Below the pieces are notes generated by a model. That model did not search any database and was not told the origin of the DNA. It saw nothing but the letters and a program-made list of their open reading frames with translations. Positions 9,499 to 17,827 of a stretch of DNA of 64,000 bases are shown here, piece by piece; position 1 is the first letter of the stretch; each line of letters begins with the position of its first letter. A program made the position numbers and the translations under genes. The stretch is from Bradyrhizobium aeschynomenes (GTDB lineage: Bacteria > Pseudomonadota > Alphaproteobacteria > Rhizobiales > Xanthobacteraceae), in the NCBI RefSeq assembly GCF_013178945.1, contig NZ_JABFDM010000002.1:310001-374000 (forward strand), read 5' to 3'.

Positions 9499-10917
9499 AT
9501 GGCAGTTGCGTTCGACGAAATGAACGAGCCGGGCGGCGACGTTCGTCAGGCTTATCAGGAGCTGTCGCGGTGGCTGAAGGAAACGCCGCCGGAAGCGCTG
9601 GAATATCGCCGTCACGAGGCGGAGCTGTTGTTCCGGCGAATCGGCATCACCTTCGCCGTCTATGGCGAGGCGGAGGCGCAGGAGCGGCTGATCCCGTTCG
9701 ATGTGATCCCGAGGATCCTCTCCGGCAAGGAATGGACGCTCCTGGAGAAAGGGCTGAAGCAGCGCGTCAAGGCGCTGAACATGTTCCTGCGCGACATCTA
9801 TCACGGCCGCGACATCCTGCGCGCCAACGTCGTGCCGGATGACCTGATCTTCCAGAACCCGGTCTTCCGGCCCGAGATGAACGGCCAGGACGTGCCGCAC
9901 GACGTCTATGTGCACATCGCCGGGATCGACATCGTCCGCGTCGACGCCAACGACTTCATCGTGCTGGAGGACAATGCGCGCACGCCCTCGGGCGTGTCCT
10001 ACATGCTGGAAAACCGCGAGATCATGATGCGGCTGTTTCCGGACCTGTTCGCGCGCCACCGCGTCGCGCCGGTCGAGCGCTATCCGGACGAGCTGTTGTC
10101 GTGCTTGCGCTCGGTCGCGCCGCTCAGCGCCTCCGCCGAGCCGACCGTCGCCCTGATGACGCCCGGAATCTACAATTCAGCCTATTACGAGCACTCGTTC
10201 CTGGCCGACAAGCTCGGCATCGAGCTGGTCGAAGGCCGCGACCTCATCGTCAAGAACGACGAGGTGTTCATGCGGACCACGGAGGGGCTGAAGCGGGTCG
10301 ACGTGATCTATCGACGCGTCGACGACGACTTCCTCGATCCCCTCACCTTCCGCCCTGATTCGGCGCTCGGCGTGCCCGGCCTGATGTCGGCCTATGTCGC
10401 CGGCAATGTCACGCTCGCCAATGCGGTCGGCACCGGCATTGCCGACGACAAGGCGATCTATTCCTACATGCCCGATGTCGTGAAGTTCTATCTGGGCGAG
10501 GAGCCGATCCTGAAAAACGTGCAGACGTGGCGCTGCCGCGAGCCGCAGGATCTCTCTTACGTGCTCGACCATCTCGGCGAGCTCGTCGTCAAGGAAGTGC
10601 ACGGCTCCGGCGGCTACGGCATGCTGATTGGCCCGGCCGCGACCAAGGCGACGATCGAGGCGTTCCGCGACAAGCTGAAGCGCGAGCCAGAAGGTTTCAT
10701 CGCGCAGCCGACGCTGGCGCTGTCGACCTGTCCGACCTGCGTCACCTCGGGACTCGCGCCGCGTCATGTCGACCTCAGGCCGTTCGTGCTGACCGGACGC
10801 GACCGCACCACCATCGTGCCCGGCGGCCTCACCCGCGTGGCGCTGAAGGAAGGTTCGCTGGTGGTCAATTCCAGCCAGGGCGGCGGCACCAAGGACACAT
10901 GGGTGCTGGATGAGTAG
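9499..10917 (+). CDS. Circularly permuted type 2 ATP-grasp protein (COG2308)
   Basis: A 472-residue ATP-grasp enzyme of the DUF404/DUF407 type. Recognisable blocks are FAVYGEAEAQERLIPFDVIPR, the Asp-rich nucleotide site DFIVLEDNARTPSGVSYMLENRE, and VKEVHGSGGYGML. It ends with RVALKEGSLVVNSSQGGG. The family is predicted to ligate amino acids or peptides using ATP and is nearly always next to alpha-E and transglutaminase genes, as here. Start ATG 9499 is chosen; ATG 9520 is an alternative, as neither has a strong ribosome site. The alpha-E gene follows after a repeat-filled gap of 337 bp. Confidence 0.88.
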   Translation: MAVAFDEMNEPGGDVRQAYQELSRWLKETPPEALEYRRHEAELLFRRIGITFAVYGEAEAQERLIPFDVIPRILSGKEWTLLEKGLKQRVKALNMFLRDIYHGRDILRANVVPDDLIFQNPVFRPEMNGQDVPHDVYVHIAGIDIVRVDANDFIVLEDNARTPSGVSYMLENREIMMRLFPDLFARHRVAPVERYPDELLSCLRSVAPLSASAEPTVALMTPGIYNSAYYEHSFLADKLGIELVEGRDLIVKNDEVFMRTTEGLKRVDVIYRRVDDDFLDPLTFRPDSALGVPGLMSAYVAGNVTLANAVGTGIADDKAIYSYMPDVVKFYLGEEPILKNVQTWRCREPQDLSYVLDHLGELVVKEVHGSGGYGMLIGPAATKATIEAFRDKLKREPEGFIAQPTLALSTCPTCVTSGLAPRHVDLRPFVLTGRDRTTIVPGGLTRVALKEGSLVVNSSQGGGTKDTWVLDE

Positions 10918-10993
10918 AGGCGTTTTCATTGGGGGTCATGCGTCCCCTCTTCCTGAAGGACGGAGTGTGGACACACATTTTGCGACAACGACG

Positions 10994-11146
10994 GTGCACC
11001 CTCTCCCCTTGTGGGAGAGGGTGGCGACGAGCGTCAGCTCGGCGCCGGGTGAGGGGTTCTCTCGGCATGCGCAAGCGCGGATAGAGACCCCTCACCCGGC
11101 TTCGCTTCGCGAAGCCACCCTCTCCCACAAGGGGAGAGGGTGCACC
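10994..11146. repeat. Inverted repeat, GGTGCACCCTCTCCCC type
   Basis: The perfect outer arms are GGTGCACCCTCTCCCC (from 10994) and GGGGAGAGGGTGCACC (ending 11146). Inner arms also pair (CCGGGTGAGGGGT and ACCCCTCACCCGG), giving a long cruciform-capable element. It lies in the gap between the ATP-grasp and alpha-E genes. It is a third repeat family in the window, seen once. Confidence 0.85.
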
Positions 11147-11254
11147 GAGCCCGCGGCGAAGACGTCGCTCGACGAGTCTGCATTGATCTCGCCGCGCAGC
11201 GCATTTCCGCACCGCCTTAGCAAGCACATGCCAAGCAGCCGATCGTAACCGCCC

Positions 11255-12199
11255 ATGCTGTCGCGCACCGCCGAAAACCTGTACTGGCTTGCCCGCTATG
11301 TCGAGCGCGCCGAGTATCTCGCCCGCACCATCGACGCCACCTTGCGCGTCACCGCGCTTCCCGCGGCCTATATCGGCAAGACCAACGAGTGGGAATCGGC
11401 GCTGCTGACCGCCGGCGTCAGCGCCAGCTTCTATGAGGCCTACTCCGAGGCCAACGAGCAGAACGTCGTCGAATATCTCTCGTTCAACCAGTCGAACCCG
11501 TCCTCGATCAAGAACTGCATCGAGGCCGCCCGGCTCAATGCGCGCTCGGTGCGGACGGCGCTGACCTCGGAGATGTGGGACACCATCAACGGCTCCTGGA
11601 TCGAACTGCAGGAGGTCTGGAGCAAGGGCACGAAGACCCGCGAGGAGCTGGCGCGCTTCCTGCGCTTCGTGCAGGAGACCTCGCTGCGCTTCGACGGCTC
11701 GGCCTATCGCACCATGCTGCGCAATGACGCCTACTGGTTCTCGCGGCTCGGCCTGCATCTGGAGCGCGCCGACAACACCGCGCGCATTCTCGACGTGAAA
11801 TATCACGTGCTGCTTCCCGAGGAGGAGCATGTCGGCGGCCCGCTCGACTACTATCAGTGGACCTCGATCCTGCGCTCGGTGTCGGCGCTGACGGCCTATC
11901 ACTGGGTGTATCGCGAGACGCTGAAACCCTGGCTGATCGCGGACCTCCTGATCCTCAACGACACGCTGCCGCGTTCGCTCGCCAGCTGCTACGGCAATCT
12001 CGTCCGCAATCTCGACCAGATCGGCGTGGCCTATGGCCGCCAGGGTCCGTCGCAGCGCCATGCCCGCGGCGTCCGCAACCGGCTCGAGCATTCCAACATG
12101 GACGACATCTTCCAGCGCGGCGTCCACGAGTTCATCCAGGAGTTCATCTCGGACAATTCGCGGCTGGGGGAGATCATCACCAAACAGTACCTGATCTGA
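11255..12199 (+). CDS. Alpha-E domain protein (DUF403, COG2307)
   Basis: A 314-residue all-helical protein starting MLSRTAENLYWLARYVERAEYLAR, the diagnostic alpha-E N-terminus with conserved Arg/Glu pairs. Further family blocks are FWFSRLGLHLERADNTARILDVKYH-like sequence near residue 160 and the C-terminal SNMDDIFQRGVHEFIQEFI. No enzymatic function is proven; it is found with permuted ATP-grasp and transglutaminase genes and probably acts with them in a peptide-modification complex. The start at ATG 11255 gives the complete conserved N-terminus. The transglutaminase gene follows 146 bp downstream. Confidence 0.9.
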   Translation: MLSRTAENLYWLARYVERAEYLARTIDATLRVTALPAAYIGKTNEWESALLTAGVSASFYEAYSEANEQNVVEYLSFNQSNPSSIKNCIEAARLNARSVRTALTSEMWDTINGSWIELQEVWSKGTKTREELARFLRFVQETSLRFDGSAYRTMLRNDAYWFSRLGLHLERADNTARILDVKYHVLLPEEEHVGGPLDYYQWTSILRSVSALTAYHWVYRETLKPWLIADLLILNDTLPRSLASCYGNLVRNLDQIGVAYGRQGPSQRHARGVRNRLEHSNMDDIFQRGVHEFIQEFISDNSRLGEIITKQYLI

Positions 12200-12345
12200 C
12201 GATGGGGGCGCGGCGGAGTGTGGCCGCGAGACCACGCCCGGAGCCCCGATTCGAGGGTCGATCCAGCCCAATGCCGGCCTGCCCTTTCGGGAGACCGTGA
12301 AACGAGCTACCGCGGACAGCCACCTCACAACACCGATCGACCGCC

Positions 12346-13197
12346 ATGCGCCTGCGTATCTCTCATTCCACCACCTACCGCTACGAGCCGGCGGCGACCG
12401 GCGCCATCCAGATCATCCGGATGACGCCCGGCAGCCATGACGGCCAATATGTGGCGGAATGGCAGATCGACGTGTCGACCGATTCACGTCTCGACATGCA
12501 TGAGGATGCGTTCGGCAACGTCACCCACGTCATCACGCACGGACCGCTCGAGGACCTCACCATCACGGCAGAAGGCCTGGTGGAGACGCACGACACCGGC
12601 GGCGTGCTGAAGGGCGCGGACGAGCGGTTTCCGCCGAGCTTCTTCCTCCGGCAGACCCCGCTCACCACGGCCAATGCGGCCATGGCCGGCATCGTGCGGG
12701 ACCTGCGCGCGGAGTCGGAAAGCGACGTGCTCGGCTTCCTGCACACGCTGATGATGCAGGTCTACGAGCACATGACCTTCGACGAGGACCCGACCCATAG
12801 CGGCACCTCGGCCGTGGAGGCATTCAATCTGCGGCGCGGCGTCTGCCAGGATTACGCGCACATCTTCATCGCCTCCGCGCGGGCCGGCGGCATCCCGGCC
12901 CGCTTCGTCTCCGGGCACTTCCTGCGCTCCGATGGTGCGGTGCACCAGGAAGCCGGTCACGCCTGGGCCGAGGCCTTCATTCCGGATCTCGGCTGGGTCG
13001 GATTCGACGCCGCCAACTGCATCTGCACGACGGATGCGCATGTGCGGGTGGCGCTCGGGCTGGATTATCTCGGCGCAGCGCCGGTGCGCGGCACCCGTTA
13101 CGGCGGCGGCCACGAGACGCTCACCGTGAAGGTGAAGGTCGAGCAGGTCGGCCGCGGCGGCGGCCAGTCGCAATCGCAGTCGCAGCGCCAGTCCTGA
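12346..13197 (+). CDS. Transglutaminase-like cysteine protease family protein
   Basis: A 283-residue protein with an N-terminal beta domain (MRLRISHSTTYRYEPA, the usual COG1305 opening). The transglutaminase core carries all three catalytic residues: Cys in GVCQDYAHIF near residue 166, His in GHAWAEAF near 205 and Asp in GFDAAN near 222. The C-terminus ends in a low-complexity QSQSQSQ tail. Such proteins cleave or form isopeptide or amide bonds. Its place between alpha-E and Anbu genes supports a role in processing the product of the ATP-grasp enzyme. It is cytosolic, with no signal peptide. Confidence 0.9.
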   Translation: MRLRISHSTTYRYEPAATGAIQIIRMTPGSHDGQYVAEWQIDVSTDSRLDMHEDAFGNVTHVITHGPLEDLTITAEGLVETHDTGGVLKGADERFPPSFFLRQTPLTTANAAMAGIVRDLRAESESDVLGFLHTLMMQVYEHMTFDEDPTHSGTSAVEAFNLRRGVCQDYAHIFIASARAGGIPARFVSGHFLRSDGAVHQEAGHAWAEAFIPDLGWVGFDAANCICTTDAHVRVALGLDYLGAAPVRGTRYGGGHETLTVKVKVEQVGRGGGQSQSQSQRQS

Positions 13198-13229
13198 ATT
13201 CCGGGACGCGCCGCAGCCTTCCCAGCGGT

Positions 13230-13331
13230 GTCATTCCGGGGCGCCCGAAGGGCGAGCCCGGAATCCATCGGACGACGGACACGCGGGACAATGGATTCCG
13301 GGCTCGTCGCTGCGCGCCGCCCCGGAATGAC
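13230..13331. repeat. GTCATTCCGGGG-type palindromic repeat
   Basis: The left arm is GTCATTCCGGGGCGCCCGAA...CCCGGAATCCAT and the right arm ATGGATTCCGGGCTC...CCCCGGAATGAC. It lies in the 240-bp gap between the transglutaminase and Anbu genes, so it would be part of any transcript running through the four-gene set. Confidence 0.92.
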
Positions 13332-13437
13332 GACTTATCGTGGAGCAGCGGCTCGCTGGAGCCACAGCCGTCTCGTCGGGGTTGGACGCGCCGCCGATTT
13401 TCGCTACTAATTCGCGCTCTGGCTCGAGGGGACGACG

Positions 13438-14196
13438 ATGACGTATTGCTGCGGAATTCTGGTGCGTGACGGGCTCGTCATGATCGCGGACACCCGAACC
13501 AATGCCGGTCTCGACAACGTCTCGACCTTCCGCAAGCTGCACATCTTCTCCAATCCGGGCGAGCGCATCCTGGCGATCGCCAGCGCCGGCAATCTGGCCA
13601 TCAGCCAGTCCGTGCTGTCGACCTTGACCGAAGGCATCGAAGACCCGGAGACCGGCGACGTCGAGACCCTGATGAACGCGCCGACCATGTTCCAGGCAGC
13701 CCAGCGCATCGGCAAGGCGATCCGCATGGTTCACGCGACCGAAGGGCCGGCGCTGAAGGCCGAGGATATCTCGTTCGACGTGTCCTTCCTGTTCGGCGGC
13801 CAGATCAAGGGCTCGCGGATGCGGCTGTTCATGGTCTACACCGCCGGCAATTTCATCGAATGCACCACCGACACACCCTATTTGCAGATCGGCGAGCACA
13901 AATACGGCAAGCCGGTGCTCGACCGCGCGATGCACTACGACGTCGAGCTCTACGATGCCTTGAAGACGGGTCTGATCTCGATGGATTCGACGATGCGTTC
14001 GAACCTCGGCGTCGGCATGCCGATCGACGTGCTGGTGGTGCGCGCCGAAGCCTGCGAGGCCGACCTCAATCACCGGATCGAGGCCGGCGAGCCCTATTTT
14101 CACGATCTCCGCTCGCGCTGGTCGGCGGCCTTGCGCGCGGCGCATAACAACATTCCAAGGCCGCCCTACAAGACTCAAAGCGAATCAAAACACTGA
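13438..14196 (+). CDS. Anbu, proteasome-like beta subunit homologue
   Basis: A 252-residue proteasome-type peptidase (COG3484). After removal of Met the N-terminus is Thr (TYCCGILVRDG), the expected nucleophile. Counting from that Thr, Asp17 lies in MIADTRTNAG and Lys32 in TFRKLHIF, matching the Thr1/Asp17/Lys33 triad of proteasome subunits. GSNA-like (ASAGNLAISQ) and GG-rich strands follow. Anbu assembles into helical or ring oligomers; its substrate is unknown. The longer C-terminus compared with HslV is typical. Genomic linkage to ATP-grasp, alpha-E and transglutaminase genes is a known pattern, suggesting that it degrades or matures the peptide made by them. Confidence 0.92.
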   Translation: MTYCCGILVRDGLVMIADTRTNAGLDNVSTFRKLHIFSNPGERILAIASAGNLAISQSVLSTLTEGIEDPETGDVETLMNAPTMFQAAQRIGKAIRMVHATEGPALKAEDISFDVSFLFGGQIKGSRMRLFMVYTAGNFIECTTDTPYLQIGEHKYGKPVLDRAMHYDVELYDALKTGLISMDSTMRSNLGVGMPIDVLVVRAEACEADLNHRIEAGEPYFHDLRSRWSAALRAAHNNIPRPPYKTQSESKH

Positions 14197-14241
14197 AACT
14201 GCAGATCACGCGAACTGCAAAACCACTGAAGGTGAGGACTC

Positions 14242-14997
14242 ATGGCTGAAGCGGCAAAGAAGATCGCACTGGTGACGGGCGCAGGCACGGGTGTCGGCCG
14301 CGCCACATCGCTGGCGCTGATGAACGCAGGCTTCACCGTGGTGCTGGCCGGCCGCCGCAAGGAGATGCTGGAGGAGACCGCCAAGCTCGGACCTGCCGGC
14401 ATGAGCCTCCCGGTCTCTGCCGACATGATGGACCCCGCCTCGATCGCGGCGCTGTTCGACACGGTCAAGTCGACCTATGGCCGGCTCGACGTTCTCTTCA
14501 ACAATGCCGGCATGGGCGCGCCGCCGGTGCCGTTCGAGGACCTCACCATGGAGCAGTGGCAGTCGGTGGTCGCGACCAACCTCACCGCGCCGTTCCTGTG
14601 CACGCAGCACGCCTTCCGCATCATGAAGGACCAGAGCCCGCGCGGCGGCCGCATCATCAACAACGGCTCGATCTCGGCGCATGCGCCGCGGCCGTTCTCC
14701 TCGCCCTACACCTCCACCAAGCACGCCATCACCGGCCTGACGAAGGCGTCCAACCTCGACGGCCGCGCCTACGACATCGCCGTCGGCCAGATCGACATCG
14801 GCAATGCCGAGACGCCGATGACCGAGCGCATGGTCGGCGGCGTGCTGCAGCCCGACGGCCGCATGATGCCGGAACCACGCATGGACGTGAAGGCGGTCGC
14901 CGACGCCGTGGTCTACATGTCCGGCCTGCCGCTCAGCGCCAACGTGCTGTTCATCACCGTGATGGCCACCAAGATGCCGTTCGTGGGCCGGGGCTGA
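14242..14997 (+). CDS. SDR family oxidoreductase
   Basis: A 251-residue classical short-chain dehydrogenase. The cofactor site [10 protein letters not shown] is near residue 13, NNAG near 89, and the catalytic Ser (NNGSIS), Tyr and Lys (SPYTSTKHA) follow in order. An Arg-containing segment after strand 2 (AGRRKEM) suggests NADP preference. The substrate is unknown. Start ATG 14242 is preceded by GGTGAGGA. It is 45 bp downstream of Anbu on the same strand, so it may be the last gene of that transcript, though a functional link is unproven. Confidence 0.9.
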   Translation: MAEAAKKIALVTGAGTGVGRATSLALMNAGFTVVLAGRRKEMLEETAKLGPAGMSLPVSADMMDPASIAALFDTVKSTYGRLDVLFNNAGMGAPPVPFEDLTMEQWQSVVATNLTAPFLCTQHAFRIMKDQSPRGGRIINNGSISAHAPRPFSSPYTSTKHAITGLTKASNLDGRAYDIAVGQIDIGNAETPMTERMVGGVLQPDGRMMPEPRMDVKAVADAVVYMSGLPLSANVLFITVMATKMPFVGRG

Positions 14998-15034
14998 CGA
15001 GCTCATCGCGGTCGCCCCCCTGCTCTATCCACTC

Positions 15035-15181
15035 GTCATTCCGGGGCGCGCGTAGCGCGAGCCCGGAATCCATAGCCACAAGCGGTGATGTGGCGCGAGA
15101 TGGCAGTGGCGATCGTCTTCGCCTCACAGCCTGTCGTGGCTATGGATTCCGGGCTCATCGCTGCGCGATGCCCCGGAATGA
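15035..15181. repeat. GTCATTCCGGGG-type palindromic repeat, long form
   Basis: The outer arms are GTCATTCCGGGGCGCGCG and GCCCCGGAATGAC. The inner arms AATCCATAGCCAC and GTCGTGGCTATGGATTCC also pair. The central ~50 bases (GCGGTGATGTGGCGCGAGATGG) recur in similar form in the copies at 28086, 32615 and 52632, which defines a long subfamily. It lies between the convergent SDR and MFS genes. Confidence 0.92.
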
Positions 15182-15231
15182 CGGCGGAAAGATTTGCGCG
15201 CGTCCCCGCATGACGGAGCGAGCGAAAGGCC

Positions 15232-16458
15232 CTACTCCAGCCGCTCGACCTTCCGGAGCGTCGGAAACAGCTTCATCCACGCCAGCGCGATCGCAATCGT
15301 CCCGAGACCGCCGAGGATGGCGGCGGGCATGGTGCCGAACAGCGCGGCGGTGACGCCGCTCTCGAATTGGCCGAGCTGGTTGGAGGCGTTGATGAACAGG
15401 AAGTTCACCGCGCCGACGCGGCCGCGCATCTCGTTCGGCGTGGCGAGCTGCACCAGCGAGAAGCGGATCACGACGCTGATCGTGTCGGCGGCGCCGAGGA
15501 TGGCGAGCGCCAGCACCGAGATCCACATCACATGCGAGACGGCGAACACGACGGTCGCAGCGCCGAACACGATCACCGCCTGAAACATCCGCAGTCCCAC
15601 GCGGCGACGGATCGTGTAGCGCGCCAGCACCGCCGTCATCATCAGCGCGCCGACGGCCGGCGCGGCGCGCAGCACGCCGAGCCCCCACGGCCCGGTCTGC
15701 AGAATGTCGCGCGCATAGATCGGCAGCAGCGCCGTGACGCCGCCGAGCAGCACCGCAAACAGATCGAGCGAGATGGTGCCGAGAATGGCCGGATTGGCGC
15801 GGATGAAGCGGACGCCGGCAAACAGGTCGGCACTGCCGCCGTCGAGCCGCTCGGCCGGCACATCATCCGGCACCTGCATCAGGCCGGTCAGCGCCATGCC
15901 GCCGAGCCAGAACAGCATCATGATGCCGTAGGGCAGCCCAGGCGCGACCGCATAGGCGAAGCCGCCGATGGCGGGGCCGGCGATGGTGGCGAGCTGCGCC
16001 GCGCCGCTCGACAGCGCACTGGCCCGCTGCAGCGTGCCCGACGGCGCGATCAGCGGCAGCAGCGCGGCGGTGGCCGGGCTCTCGAACGCACCGGCGATGC
16101 CGAGCACGAACACGGCCGCGAACAGCTGCAGCTCGGCGAGCTGGCCGGCATACGCCCCCCAGCACAAATAGAGCGCGGTGATCGCCTCGGCGAGCTGGCA
16201 CAGCTGCACCACGCGCTTGCGCGGATAACGATCGGCGGCGCTCCCGGCTACGAATACCAGCAGCGCCGTCGGCAGGAACTGGATCAGCCCGACCATGCCG
16301 AGATCGAAGGCGCGCCCGGTGAGATCGTAGATCTGCCAGCCGACCGCCACCGCGGCGATCTGGCTCGCGAACCGCGACAGGCTGCGTGACGACAGGAAGA
16401 ACAGGAACGCGGCTTGCTTCAGGAGATCCTGCGCGCCGGTCGGAGCGGTGGTGGACAT
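15232..16458 (-). CDS. MFS transporter (EntS-like, MFS_3)
   Basis: A 408-residue protein with about 12 hydrophobic segments. The loop 2-3 signature is AADRYPRKRVVQL, preceded by IQFLPTALLVFVAG. The FLSSRSLSRFASQIAAVAVGWQIYDLT-type opening is typical of the enterobactin-exporter-like MFS_3 group, found in efflux of siderophores and small molecules. Start ATG 16458 (MSTTAPTGAQ) is preferred over the upstream 16512. It is divergent from the nucleoside transporter, with 118 bp between starts. The substrate is unknown. Confidence 0.87.
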   Translation of the reverse strand: MSTTAPTGAQDLLKQAAFLFFLSSRSLSRFASQIAAVAVGWQIYDLTGRAFDLGMVGLIQFLPTALLVFVAGSAADRYPRKRVVQLCQLAEAITALYLCWGAYAGQLAELQLFAAVFVLGIAGAFESPATAALLPLIAPSGTLQRASALSSGAAQLATIAGPAIGGFAYAVAPGLPYGIMMLFWLGGMALTGLMQVPDDVPAERLDGGSADLFAGVRFIRANPAILGTISLDLFAVLLGGVTALLPIYARDILQTGPWGLGVLRAAPAVGALMMTAVLARYTIRRRVGLRMFQAVIVFGAATVVFAVSHVMWISVLALAILGAADTISVVIRFSLVQLATPNEMRGRVGAVNFLFINASNQLGQFESGVTAALFGTMPAAILGGLGTIAIALAWMKLFPTLRKVERLE

Positions 16459-16576
16459 GATGGCGCCTTGCGTGACGCAGGCCCAACTGCTTGTCAATCG
16501 CGAGCCCCGCATGGCGGCACGGCATTGCGCGGGGCTGTTCCATCAGCTCATAATGCCGTGGGGTTCGGGGGATCTG

Positions 16577-17827
16577 ATGCTTCAGCTGCAATCGGCGTTC
16601 GGGATCGTCGCGCTGCTCGCGATCGCATGGGCGCTCGGCGAGAACCGGCGGGCGGTGTCGCTGAAGCAGACCGCGCTCGGGCTGGTGGTGACAATTCTCA
16701 CCGCGCTGGTGCTGCTCAAGGTCCCCACCGTCGCCCGCGCCTTCGGCACCATAAACGACGCGGTCGGCGCGATCGCCTCCGCTTCGCGCGCCGGCACCTC
16801 GTTCGTGTTCGGCTATGTCGGCGGCGGCGCCCTGCCGTTCGACCTCAAGGCGCCCGGCGCCGATTTCGTGCTCGCCTTCCAGGCGCTGCCGATCGTGCTG
16901 GTCATGAGCGTGCTGACGACGCTGCTGTTCTACTGGCGCGTGCTGCCGCCTCTGGTGCGCGGCATGGCCTGGCTGCTCGAGCGGACGCTCGGCGTCGGCG
17001 GCGCCGTCGGCCTCTCCACCGCCGCCAACGTCTTTCTCGGCATGGTCGAAGCGCCGCTGTTCATCCGCCCCTATCTCGCGCAGATGACGCGGAGCGAGTT
17101 GTTCCTGGTCATGACCGGCGGCATGGCCGGTATCGCGGGCACCGTACTGGTGCTGTACGCGACGCTGCTTGCGCCGCTCATTCCCGACGCCGCCGCGCAT
17201 TTTGTCATCGCCTCGGTGCTTGGCGCGCCCGCCTCGATCCTGATCAGCCAGATCATGGTGCCGGAGACCTCGAAGCAGCTCACCGGCGGCGCGCTCGGCG
17301 ATCCGGACATGCAGGCCTCCTCGACGATGGACGCCATCGTCAAGGGCACCAGCGCCGGGCTGGAGCTCCTGATGAACATCGTCGCGCTGCTGCTGGTGCT
17401 GGTGGCGCTGGTCTATCTTGCGAACGCGATCCTGTCGCTGCTGCCGGCCGTCGGCGGCGCCGCCATCTCGCTGCAGCGGCTGCTCGGCCTCCTGATGGCG
17501 CCGGTGTGCTGGCTGATGGGCCTGCCCTGGTCGCAGGCCGTCACCGCCGGCAGTCTGATGGGGACCAAGACGGTGCTCAACGAGCTGATCGCCTATGTCG
17601 AGCTGGCGAAGCTCGACCCTGCCGCGCTCGACCCGCGGGCGCGGCTGATCATGCTGTATGCGATGTGCGGCTTCGCCAACTTCGCCAGCCTCGGCATCAT
17701 GATCGGCGGCTTGGGCACGATGGCGCCGACACGCCGCGACGAGATCAACGCGCTCGGCCTCAAGTCAATCGTCTCGGGCACCCTCACCACCTGCCTGATG
17801 GGCGCGATCGTCGGCTTGCTGAATTGA
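16577..17827 (+). CDS. Concentrative nucleoside transporter (CNT/NupC family)
   Basis: A 416-residue inner-membrane protein with about 10 helices and the re-entrant region typical of CNT carriers. Motifs include FVFGYVGGG, NVFLGMVEAPLFIRPYL, and MTGGMAGIAGTVL; these hold nucleoside- and ion-binding residues in the family. It imports nucleosides with a sodium or proton gradient. Start ATG 16577 is chosen for the GGGGGA six bases upstream; the frame is open back to 16448 but that part is not CNT-like and would run into the divergent MFS gene. The 3' end overlaps the end of the convergent acyltransferase gene by 63 bp. Confidence 0.9.
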   Translation: MLQLQSAFGIVALLAIAWALGENRRAVSLKQTALGLVVTILTALVLLKVPTVARAFGTINDAVGAIASASRAGTSFVFGYVGGGALPFDLKAPGADFVLAFQALPIVLVMSVLTTLLFYWRVLPPLVRGMAWLLERTLGVGGAVGLSTAANVFLGMVEAPLFIRPYLAQMTRSELFLVMTGGMAGIAGTVLVLYATLLAPLIPDAAAHFVIASVLGAPASILISQIMVPETSKQLTGGALGDPDMQASSTMDAIVKGTSAGLELLMNIVALLLVLVALVYLANAILSLLPAVGGAAISLQRLLGLLMAPVCWLMGLPWSQAVTAGSLMGTKTVLNELIAYVELAKLDPAALDPRARLIMLYAMCGFANFASLGIMIGGLGTMAPTRRDEINALGLKSIVSGTLTTCLMGAIVGLLN

